Assembly: GCA_016780605.1 (NCBI GenBank)
Contig: JADHLS010000420.1
Location: forward strand, 1-5,582
Length of the DNA: 5,582 nucleotides
DNA from: Reyranella sp.
GTDB lineage: Bacteria; Pseudomonadota; Alphaproteobacteria; Reyranellales; Reyranellaceae
Reading direction: 5' to 3'
Both the position numbers and the translations under genes were made by a program. Of this stretch, positions 1 through 4,721 are shown piece after piece (within the stretch, counting starts at the first letter, position 1; every line of letters begins with the position of its first letter). The notes under the pieces are model-generated. The model had not been told where the DNA came from. It searched no databases and was given only the letters and a program-made list of their open reading frames with translations.

Positions 1-1
1 C

Positions 2-160
2 AGGGGAACAGCTGGCGTCAGCTCAGGACGTGAACTGGCACGGTGTATCCCGCCCTCCAGTCGGACCGATGCGCTGGAAAAGGCCTGTGACATGGCGAGG
101 CTAGCTGACCTTTTTCGGGAGGCAACGGGCGCCAGCCTAAGGTTTTATGCGGTTTTTTGA
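2..160 (+). CDS. possible 3' end of an unidentified gene
   Basis: A frame is open from the left edge to a TGA at 158-160 (52 codons). Its second half reads like ordinary protein (DALEKACDMARLADLFREAT). I do not recognise a family. The other forward frames are closed by stops (31-33 in frame 1, and 105-107 in frame 3). A 52-codon open frame can occur by chance in GC-rich DNA, so this is only a candidate gene tail whose body would lie left of the window. Confidence 0.15.
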   Translation, partial: RGTAGVSSGRELARCIPPSSRTDALEKACDMARLADLFREATGASLRFYAVF

Positions 161-369
161 ATCGGGCTGCTACGGTCCGGCGCGTTAGGCCCGGCCGAGG
201 CTGATGCGATCCGACAGTCGCGACGCAGTGCCCTCCGAGCCTGCCACTCTTTTCGGCAGGCCTGACCAGCCGGCATCGAGTTGGCCGCCAGACGGCCAGA
301 ATCGGCCCGATGGCATACCGCCGTCCGGCGTTTGGCGCTACCGCCGGCTGCCAGCTTTTCCGCCCGGAC

Positions 370-511
370 GCTCTTTTTCAGATGCTCGGCATCGCGCTGG
401 GCGCCGTTTTGGGCGCGGTGTCCAAGGGGCGGCGCGGCGCCCGACACTGATCCCTGTTCCTGGACCGTTGTTTCCCTGTTCGGCAGCACAAAATTCGCTG
501 CTCTTTTTCAG
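370..511 (+). repeat. 12-nt direct repeat pair, 130 bp apart
   Basis: GCTCTTTTTCAG occurs exactly at 370-381 and again at 500-511. Each copy lies in the degenerate repeat region. The pair suggests internal duplication in the repeat rather than a functional site. Confidence 0.5.
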
Positions 512-588
512 GTCAATCCGTCGATGATCGGCGTTCGGTCAATAGAAACGCGGGCTCTCCGTCATCTGAGCGGCCGCTGCCTACGTCT

Positions 589-623
589 AAATTCCCTGCA
601 AAATTCCCTGCTAGCAGGGAATT
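589..623. repeat. tandem 12-mers merging into a perfect 22-bp palindrome
   Basis: AAATTCCCTGCA (589-600) is followed at once by AAATTCCCTGCT (601-612). The second copy forms the left arm of a perfect palindrome at 602-623: left arm AATTCCCTGCT, right arm AGCAGGGAATT, no spacer. It is the most symmetric element in the left part of the window. As RNA or single-stranded DNA it could form a strong hairpin; as DNA it could bind a dimeric protein or be a recombination relic. No gene is attached to it. Confidence 0.75.
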
Positions 624-659
624 GGCGGTGGAGACCGGTTCGAACTGGACTGGGTCCAC

Positions 660-719
660 ATCCAGATATTCCGGAAGCAGGGCCTGCCGGCGATCCTCAC
701 CCTCGACGAAGCGCTTCAT
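660..719 (-). pseudogene. IS1182-family transposase, N-terminal remnant (about 20 codons)
   Basis: Reading leftwards from an ATG at 719-717, the first 20 codons give MKRFVEGEDRRQALLPE followed by YLD. This matches my memory of the start of IS1182-family transposases, where MKRF(V/I)EGEDR..(A/T)LLPECLDD is followed by NPVRVIDVFVDELDL. That continuation is missing: the frame runs instead into PVQFEPVSTANSLLAGN, which belongs to the repeat DNA at its left, and stops near 513. A GGAG lies six bases before the ATG. The sequence at 765-785 (TTTTCACACAGCCTCGACCC) resembles the outer end of such elements. The fragment is therefore an IS end of about 120 bp with nearly all of the transposase deleted. 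It cannot encode an active enzyme. Confidence 0.75.
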
Positions 720-872
720 CTCCTACTCCGAAGCAGTCTCGACGAGATTCTAACTTAGGAAGGGTTTTCACACAGCCTCGACCCAACTCGGACACTTACC
801 CCTTGGGTTCATGGTAAGCCGCTTCCTCTTTGAAAGTGTGGTAACAACTATTTCTATGACCGGGGGCGGTTC

Positions 873-1862
873 GTGAGACGGCGGAAATTCGTCACTCTTG
901 TGGGGAACGCGGCGGTAACCTGGCCGCTCGCTGCACGCGCGCAGCACACGGGAAAGCTACCGGCCATCGGGTTTCTAGGCGTGGACGCTGGAGGGTCCTG
1001 GGGTCCATGGACTGCAGCATTTGTGGCGCAACTGCGCGAACTTGGCTGGATTGAAGGTCGCACGATTGCTATTGAGTATCGCTGGTCGGAGGGACGCCCC
1101 GAGCGTGTCGCCGAGTCTGCAGCCGCATTCGCCCACCTTAACGTCGACGTCATTGTCACGTACGGAATTGCCGTGCCCATCATACGGCGGGCGACAGCGG
1201 CCATCCCCATCGTCTTTGCAATATCGCCGGACCCGGTCGAAGGCGGCCTAGTTGCCAGTCTGGCACGACCCGGCGGCAACGTCACCGGACTGTCGATCCA
1301 GGCGGCGGATGCTGCCGGCAAGCGTATCGAACTCTTGCGCGAGGTTGTCCCGCGGCTACGCCGGTTGGCAATCTTGGCTGATGTTGGCTCTCCCCAAGCC
1401 ATGCTCGAGCTAGAGCAGGTTACGGCGGCTGCTCGAGCGCTCGGCTTCGAAGCCGTGCCGCTCAAACTCCAGCAGGGGGAGGAAATTGCTCCGGCCTTCG
1501 AAGCGCTCAAAGCCCAAAGGGACGAGCAGAACGACGCACTTTACGTCGTGTCCAATGCCCTCGTTGACGCCTATCGCGACCGCATCATCGCGCTCGCGCT
1601 CGGCGCGCGGCTGCCTACGATTTTCTTTAGCGATACGTTCGTCCATGCTGGGGCACTCATGTCGTATGGACCAAACTTCACGGACCTGTTCCGCCGCGCC
1701 GCCGGGTATGTTGATAGGATCCTTCGTGGGACGAATCCCGGCGATATACCGGTCCAGCAGCCGACCAAGTTCGAACTGGTCATCAATCTCAAGACCGCCA
1801 AAGCGCTCGGACTGACCATGCCACCTGCGCTTCTCGCGCGTGCCGACGAGGTGATTGAGTGA
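873..1862 (+). CDS. ABC transporter substrate-binding protein (TrpX/DUF534 type)
   Basis: A 329-aa protein complete to the C-terminus usual for the family (LLARADEVIE). It should be an exported periplasmic binding protein of the ABC_sub_bind family (PF04392, TrpX-like) that delivers a small molecule to an ABC importer; the ligand cannot be told. Residues 1-23 are a signal peptide with a twin-arginine look (RRRKFVTLV, then ending ARA-Q), as is common in Bradyrhizobium paralogs. Family landmarks are LRELGWIEGRTIAIEYRW (54-71), the loop SPDPVEGGLVASLARPGGN (118-136), AGALMSYGP (259-267) and IPVQQPTKFELVINLKTAKALGL (292-314). The start is GTG at 873, which places RRRKF at the N-terminus as in relatives; the ATG at 856 is out of frame. 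No strong promoter is visible, and no permease or ATPase gene adjoins, so this is an orphan binding protein. The fold and family are fairly certain; the substrate is not. Confidence 0.9.
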   Translation: MRRRKFVTLVGNAAVTWPLAARAQHTGKLPAIGFLGVDAGGSWGPWTAAFVAQLRELGWIEGRTIAIEYRWSEGRPERVAESAAAFAHLNVDVIVTYGIAVPIIRRATAAIPIVFAISPDPVEGGLVASLARPGGNVTGLSIQAADAAGKRIELLREVVPRLRRLAILADVGSPQAMLELEQVTAAARALGFEAVPLKLQQGEEIAPAFEALKAQRDEQNDALYVVSNALVDAYRDRIIALALGARLPTIFFSDTFVHAGALMSYGPNFTDLFRRAAGYVDRILRGTNPGDIPVQQPTKFELVINLKTAKALGLTMPPALLARADEVIE

Positions 1863-2013
1863 GTGCGCTCACGTCCGGGTTTGGCCCTAGGCCGACTTCC
1901 ATTGGGTGCAGCCCAACTTCCGGTTCCAGGGGCAAGGCAGACGTGACGCCGATAGGCCGCGACTTCCGCTTTTGACTTAACGCGGATATCGCGCTGGCAA
2001 TCGATCCTGGTGC
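1863..2013. other. convergent intergenic region with weak hairpins
   Basis: This is the 151-bp gap between the 3' ends of the two binding-protein genes. Three short inverted repeats are visible: GGCC-cta-GGCC near 1881-1892, TTGGG-tgcag-CCCAA (1902-1916), and TCCGC/GGCGA-type symmetry at 1965-1986, annotated separately. None is followed by a T-run on either strand, so no classical intrinsic terminator can be claimed. The hairpins may still separate the two converging transcripts. Confidence 0.4.
1965..1986. repeat. degenerate copy of the rhizobial palindromic repeat
   Basis: Arms TCCGC (1965-1969) and GCGGA (1982-1986) flank a 12-nt loop, ttttgacttaac. The left arm and loop (TCCGCTTTTG) equal those of the repeat that the insertion sequence split further on (3113-3122). 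This makes it a diverged member of the same interspersed family, lying between two converging genes. Confidence 0.55.
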
Positions 2014-2973
2014 TCACTCGACCAGCTCGTCGACGGCCGCCAGAACCGGCATTGACAAGCTCAACCCCCACGCCCTTGCAGTCGCCTGATTGAAGGCGAA
2101 GATGAACTTGGTCGCTTGCTCCACTGGCATGTCGGCGAGCTTAGTGCCACGGCCAAGCCGCGCCACCATCTCGGCCTGGCGGCGGAACACCGCCTTTAGG
2201 TCGGGCCCGTAGGACATGAGCGCGCCGGCCTGGACGAAGGCCGGTGTGTCGAAGATCGCCGGCAGCTTGTGCTTGACTGTAAGCTCGGCAACCTGGCGCG
2301 CGGAGGCGGTGAACAGGGGCGACGACACCGCCGCTGCGGCCTGCCAACCGTGCGACGCTATGTCGGCAAAGCCGGCGCCAAACGCCGCTGGATCGGCAAG
2401 CGTGAAGGTCTTGGCTTCCATCCCTACCCGTCGCGCGGCATTGGCCATGTTCTCAGATTGGGGGTGACCGCCGGGGCTGCCATCATCCAAAACGGCGAGC
2501 CGCGCGAGGTTGGGCACGGCGTCGCGCAGCAACCCGACCTTCTTGGGCGAGATATCCTCCGACATCGTGGAAACGCCCGTGGCGCCGCCGCCTGGACGGG
2601 CAAGGCTCGCCACCGACCCGCTGATCGTCGGATCGCTGGACACGAACACGATTGGCACACCCTTGGCTCCAGCGAGTGCAGCATCAGTGGCTGCGCTACC
2701 CGACACGACCAGCATTGCGACGCCCGCGTTCGCCAGTTCATCGACCAGACCAGGCAGGAGCGTGGCGTTGCCGTTGGCGTAGCGGACCTCGATTAGGAGG
2801 TTCTCACTTTCAATGTATCCCAGTTCGCGCATCCGCTGGCGGAAATCGGCGATAAACGGATGCTCGCCGATGCTCAGCCAGCCGATCTTCAGTGGCGTCT
2901 GGCCGGTTGCCGGCGCCGAAGCGAGCGCCGCCGCGCCAGCGAAGACGAGCCTTCGGCCAATCACGGGAGCCAA
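2014..2973 (-). CDS. ABC transporter substrate-binding protein (TrpX/DUF534 type), second paralog
   Basis: A 319-aa periplasmic binding protein of the same family as the gene facing it, but clearly diverged. Shared landmarks are LGYIESENLLIEVRYANG (51-68), SSDPTISGSVASLARPGGG (112-130), AGALMSYGP (249-257) and the tail MPVEQATKFIFAFNQATARAWGL (282-304), ending AAVDELVE. Residues 6-25 are a signal sequence with a twin-arginine core (GRRLVFAGAAALASAPATG). The start is uncertain. No ATG is in frame back to the stop at 3024-3022, so translation begins at TTG 2973 or, equally plausibly, GTG 2964 (giving VIGRRLVFAG). Neither has a strong ribosome binding site. A candidate promoter lies about 90 bp upstream. 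No other transporter subunit is nearby, so the partner importer must be encoded elsewhere or may be lost. Confidence 0.88.
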   Translation of the reverse strand: MAPVIGRRLVFAGAAALASAPATGQTPLKIGWLSIGEHPFIADFRQRMRELGYIESENLLIEVRYANGNATLLPGLVDELANAGVAMLVVSGSAATDAALAGAKGVPIVFVSSDPTISGSVASLARPGGGATGVSTMSEDISPKKVGLLRDAVPNLARLAVLDDGSPGGHPQSENMANAARRVGMEAKTFTLADPAAFGAGFADIASHGWQAAAAVSSPLFTASARQVAELTVKHKLPAIFDTPAFVQAGALMSYGPDLKAVFRRQAEMVARLGRGTKLADMPVEQATKFIFAFNQATARAWGLSLSMPVLAAVDELVE

Positions 2974-3065
2974 GTATGGGAACGGGCGCGCACCATTACG
3001 ACCGCCGAGATGGTTGCCAGTTTACCCCGCTCGCGCCCCAATCTTCGCTCCCGTTCTTAGGAGAA

Positions 3066-3094
3066 ATGATAGGTGCGGGTGCAGCCGGCATCAA
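3066..3094 (-). promoter_or_regulatory. candidate sigma70 promoter of the second binding-protein gene
   Basis: Read on the minus strand, TTGATG (3094-3089) is followed after exactly 17 bp by TATCAT (3071-3066). These match the consensus at 4 of 6 and 5 of 6 positions. Transcription would start near 3059, giving a leader of about 85-95 nt before the TTG 2973 or GTG 2964 start. The insertion sequence lies only about 28 bp upstream of the -35, so any regulatory sites further upstream are now separated from this promoter. Confidence 0.5.
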
Positions 3095-3099
3095 CCCGC
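3075..3099. promoter_or_regulatory. inverted repeat over the -35/spacer (operator-like)
   Basis: Perfect 6-bp arms GCGGGT (3075-3080) and ACCCGC (3094-3099) flank 13 bp. The repeat covers the spacer and the -35 box of the candidate promoter, where a dimeric repressor would block it. It could also be a chance repeat. No regulator gene is in the window. Confidence 0.3.
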
Positions 3100-3111
3100 C
3101 CAAGGGACAAT

Positions 3112-3122
3112 GTCCGCTTTTG
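3112..3122. repeat. left half of palindromic repeat split by the IS
   Basis: GTCCGCTTTTG is the left half of an interspersed palindrome. Its other half is at 4495-4509 on the far side of the insertion sequence. Joining them gives GTCCGCTTTTG then GCCCTTAACGGAC, with GTCCG/CGGAC arms. This resembles the intact copy at 4528-4558. Confidence 0.75.
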
Positions 3123-3126
3123 ATGC

Positions 3127-3140
3127 TGTGGACGGCTCCT
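3127..3140 (+). repeat. left subterminal inverted repeat (IRL)
   Basis: TGTGGACGGCTCCT is the exact reverse complement of 4479-4492. It lies 4-6 bp inside the left end of the element. It can also pair with the transposase ribosome binding site region at 3195-3208. Confidence 0.9.
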
Positions 3141-3208
3141 CCCTGGGCACAAGAGTGCCAAGCTGAGGGGGCGATTGAGGCTCCCGCCATTTGGAGGAGC
3201 TGTCTATG
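3127..3208 (+). promoter_or_regulatory. leader hairpin hiding the transposase ribosome binding site
   Basis: Bases 3127-3142 pair with 3193-3208 without a gap: 12 Watson-Crick and 4 G-U pairs. The 3' strand contains the Shine-Dalgarno GGAGGAG (3193-3199) and the ATG (3206-3208). The 50-nt loop holds two further hairpins: GGCAC-aaga-GTGCC (3146-3159) and GGGGGC-gattgag-GCTCCC (3167-3185, one G-U). A transcript that includes the left end would fold so that transposase translation is low. Sequestration is inferred from base pairing only; no folding program was run. Confidence 0.6.
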
Positions 3209-4231
3209 CAGTCGATCACGACAATCGGTCTCGATATCGCGAAGTCGGTGTTTCGAGTCCACGGAGTTGATGCGGCTGGCCGGGTGGTCGTGCGCCGCCA
3301 GTTGAAGCGCCGGCACGTCGTTGCCGTTTTCCAGAAGCTGCCGCCCTGCCTGGTGGGGATAGAGGCATGCGCCTCATCACACCATTGGTCGCGCGAGCTG
3401 GAGGCGCTTGGCCACACGGTGCGATTGATGCCGGCGTCGTATGTGAAGCCCTACGTCAAGCGGCAGAAGAACGACGCCACCGACGCGGAGGCGATATGCG
3501 AAGCGGTCACGCGGCCGACCATGCGGTTCGTGCCGACCAAGACGACCGAGCAACAGGCCTGCCTGATACTTCATCGGGCGCGCCAGTTCATTCGCCAGCA
3601 GACGGCCGTCATCAACTCCATCCGCGCCTACCTTGCCGAGTTCGGGATCGTCGCTGCCGTCGGGCGCCGCGGCGTCGAGCGCCTGCTGGAAGTCGTCGCT
3701 AATAAAAACGACCGGCGGCTGCCGGAGATCGCCCGGGTGGGCGTTGCTGCCCTCGGCGAGCAGCTGCGGGCGCTCAAGGCCCAGATACTGAAGTTCGACC
3801 GATGCATCATCGCCTGGCATCGATCGAATGCGACGAGCCGGCAGCTCGACATTCCCGGCATCGGTCCGGCTCTGGCAATCGCGCTGGCCGGCAGCGTCGC
3901 CGATCCCAACGCCTTCCGATCCGGACGGGACTTCTCGGCCTGGGTCGGGCTGGTGCCGAGGCAGAACTCGAGCGGTGGCAAGGACAAGCTCGGCAGCATA
4001 AGCAAGCAAGGCGATCGCTACCTGCGCAGCCTGTTTACCGCCGGCGCACTGGCCGTGATCCGCTATGCCAAGATCCACGGTACGCAACATCGGCCCTGGC
4101 TCACGGCGTTGCTGGCGCGGCGTCCCACCAAGGTCGCCGCCATTGCGCTCGCCAATAAGCTCGCCACGATGGCCTGGGCTATGATGGCCAAGGACGAACG
4201 CTACAAGGAACCGGCCGCGCTCGCGGCCTGA
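3206..4231 (+). CDS. IS110-family transposase (IS1111 subgroup), DEDD recombinase
   Basis: A 341-aa RNA-guided recombinase that excises the element as a circle and reinserts it. The N-terminal RuvC-like DEDD domain (PF01548; about residues 5-150) shows D10 (TIGLDIAKSVF), E53 (VGIEACASSHHW), D90 and D93 (KNDATDAEAICEA). A helical linker follows (about 115-205). The C-terminal Transposase_20 domain (PF02371; about 213-300) has LDIPGIGPALAIALAG, FSAWVGLVPRQNSSGGK and LGSISKQGDRYLR; the serine nucleophile should be in NSSGGK (S255 or S256). Length and motifs are complete, with no frameshift. ATG 3206 is chosen because GGAGGAG sits six bases before it and the protein then begins MQSITTIGLD as in relatives; an upstream in-frame TTG at 3191 overlaps that ribosome binding site. 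Expression is probably limited by the leader hairpin and raised in the circular form. Confidence 0.95.
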   Translation: MQSITTIGLDIAKSVFRVHGVDAAGRVVVRRQLKRRHVVAVFQKLPPCLVGIEACASSHHWSRELEALGHTVRLMPASYVKPYVKRQKNDATDAEAICEAVTRPTMRFVPTKTTEQQACLILHRARQFIRQQTAVINSIRAYLAEFGIVAAVGRRGVERLLEVVANKNDRRLPEIARVGVAALGEQLRALKAQILKFDRCIIAWHRSNATSRQLDIPGIGPALAIALAGSVADPNAFRSGRDFSAWVGLVPRQNSSGGKDKLGSISKQGDRYLRSLFTAGALAVIRYAKIHGTQHRPWLTALLARRPTKVAAIALANKLATMAWAMMAKDERYKEPAALAA

Positions 4232-4237
4232 ACGAGA

Positions 4238-4438
4238 TCACGCTGGACAAGGTCAGTGTGACGTAACGGTTGGGAGGGCGAACAGCACGTAATGCAGTGC
4301 CGGTCGATCCGGCGATCAGGACAACCCACTTGGGCCATAGCATCTTCGAATGCGTGCCTTTGACCGGGACCTGATCCGCGGAGGGCATTATGGCCAGCGG
4401 TCATGTGAACGGCGCAAACAGGCCGAACACATGGCTGC
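4238..4438 (+). ncRNA. candidate bridge RNA (seekRNA) of the IS1111-type element
   Basis: In the IS1111 subgroup the guide RNA is encoded after the transposase gene. Here that region folds by eye into four hairpins: 4238-4261 (TCACGCTG/CAGTGTGA, 8 bp with one G-U); 4299-4313 (GCCGG-tcgat-CCGGC); 4314-4376 (GATCAGG/CCTGATC stem, large internal loop, then GCAT/ATGC capped by UUCG); and 4397-4438 (11 bp with two G-U, an AA/AA internal loop, then CGGC/GCCG). The internal-loop arms of the third hairpin carry GGGCCA (4332-4337), complementary to TGGCCC at the right target junction, and GCCTTTG (4356-4362), identical at 6 of 7 positions to the left target GCTTTTG. Both end at the TG core. The fourth hairpin holds ACACATG (4427-4433), identical to the element's right terminus plus core. 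True RNA ends are unknown. Confidence 0.6.
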
Positions 4439-4469
4439 ACCGACCAACCCTGCGACGTGATGATTGTTC

Positions 4470-4496
4470 TTGCCAACCAGGAGCCGTCCACACATG
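4470..4496 (+). promoter_or_regulatory. right-end half of a circle-junction promoter
   Basis: TTGCCA (4470-4475; 5 of 6 to the -35 consensus) is followed by 17 bp and then CATG (4493-4496). When the ends are joined, the next bases are AT from the left end, giving a -10 of CATGAT (4 of 6, with the key A and final T). In the inserted form the -10 reads CATGGC and is poor. Junction promoters of this kind are known in the IS110 family and drive the transposase from circles. Confidence 0.5.
4479..4492 (+). repeat. right subterminal inverted repeat (IRR)
   Basis: AGGAGCCGTCCACA is a perfect 14-bp reverse complement of IRL at 3127-3140. It ends 2-4 bp inside the right edge of the element. Confidence 0.9.
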
Positions 4497-4509
4497 GCCC
4501 TTAACGGAC
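4495..4509. repeat. right half of palindromic repeat split by the IS
   Basis: TGGCCCTTAACGGAC continues the palindrome whose left half is at 3112-3122. CGGAC (4505-4509) is the arm complementary to GTCCG (3112-3116). Confidence 0.7.
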
Positions 4510-4527
4510 TCGGCACGGGACAGGAAC

Positions 4528-4558
4528 GACGTCCGCTCTTGGCCTAATAGCGGTCGTC
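4528..4558. repeat. intact copy of the rhizobial palindromic repeat
   Basis: GACGTCCGCT (4528-4537) pairs with AGCGGTCGTC (4549-4558) at 9 of 10 positions across the loop cttggcctaat. Its GTCCGCTCTTGGCC differs at one position from the restored IS target. With that target it forms a tandem pair, 18 bp apart before insertion. Such units are usual in rhizobial intergenic DNA, from memory. Confidence 0.65.
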
Positions 4559-4579
4559 TCGAAACTGGCTTAGGCGGAG

Positions 4580-4595
4580 GCTGCTTGAAAGCAGC
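4580..4595. repeat. short perfect hairpin GCTGCTT-ga-AAGCAGC
   Basis: Seven-base arms are separated by two bases. The hairpin lies about 125 bp beyond the stop codon of the minus-strand oxidoreductase gene. With no T-run on either side it is not a convincing intrinsic terminator, though it could protect an mRNA 3' end. Confidence 0.45.
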
Positions 4596-4721
4596 GGACC
4601 TGCATCAGCGCCTGGCCAAGGTCACATAGTGCCGCACTGTTGCGCACGGCAAACCGGAACCCTTTTGCGAGTTGTGGTCTGAACTTAGCCCGCGCGGCAA
4701 AACGGGAAAGCCGGCAAGATA

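Larger units (their letters stand above)
161..655. other. gene-poor region with degenerate rhizobial-type repeat DNA
   Basis: No convincing gene is seen here. The open frames on both strands are Arg/Pro/Ala-rich, overlap one another and match no family I know. Read on the minus strand, 430-655 gives peptide scraps such as FEPVSTANSLLAGNFAGN and SSEFCAAEQGN. I recall similar scraps as spurious translations of a repeat common in Bradyrhizobium and Mesorhizobium. The DNA basis is a recurring (A)AATTCCCTG-like word near 471, 490, 589 and 601. The identification is from memory and was not searched. Confidence 0.4.
3123..4496 (+). mobile_element. complete IS110-family insertion sequence, IS1111 subgroup (about 1374 bp)
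   Basis: The element carries one transposase gene, a short left non-coding end (83 bp) and a long right one (265 bp). Its inverted repeats sit a few bases inside the ends, all hallmarks of the IS1111 subgroup. Perfect 14-bp inverted repeats lie at 3127-3140 and 4479-4492. The ends were set by comparing the flanks: removing 3123-4496 restores an interspersed palindrome. A TG occurs at both junctions (3121-3122 and 4495-4496), so the true edges may be shifted by up to two bases without changing the length. TG is the likely crossover core. No longer target duplication is present, as expected for the family. All parts look intact, so the element may be active. Confidence 0.85.
4497..4721. other. 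intergenic region between the IS and the flavoenzyme gene
   Basis: These 225 bp contain the right part of the split repeat, one intact repeat (4528-4558) and a tight hairpin (4580-4595). I find no gene here: the short open frames on both strands have no recognisable content. It is the 3' flank of the minus-strand oxidoreductase gene. Confidence 0.5.

Noticed and set aside
629..655. GGTTCGAACTGG resembling a tRNA T-loop, possible tRNA or att fragment
   Set aside because: No anticodon or D arm fits upstream and no CCA-type acceptor pairing is present. The motif is itself a near-palindrome inside the repeat DNA.
281..817. 178-codon forward open frame
   Set aside because: It is Arg/Pro/Ser-rich, matches no family, runs through both the repeat region and the IS1182 remnant, and has no ribosome binding site.
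830..858. TTGAAA followed by an AT-rich box as promoter for the first binding-protein gene
   Set aside because: No -10 better than 3 of 6 is found at 16-18 bp spacing, and the leader would be only a few bases long.
1571..2071. 166-codon minus-strand open frame under the first binding-protein gene
   Set aside because: It is antisense to a clear coding sequence. Its HSITSSARARS-like text is a familiar spurious translation of the reverse strand of this gene family.
3075..3099. GCGGGT/ACCCGC inverted repeat as the left end of the IS
   Set aside because: The true subterminal repeats (3127-3140 and 4479-4492) match perfectly, and the restored target places the end at 3121-3123.
3191..3205. In-frame TTG at 3191 as transposase start
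   Set aside because: It would overlap the Shine-Dalgarno GGAGGAG that serves the ATG at 3206, and family members begin at the position of that ATG.
3377..4090. 237-codon minus-strand open frame inside the transposase gene
   Set aside because: It is a mirror of GC-rich coding DNA; the forward frame has all DEDD motifs and a good ribosome binding site.
4580..4595. Intrinsic terminator for the flavoenzyme gene
   Set aside because: The hairpin has a two-base spacer, no following T-run on the minus strand, and lies about 125 bp after the stop.
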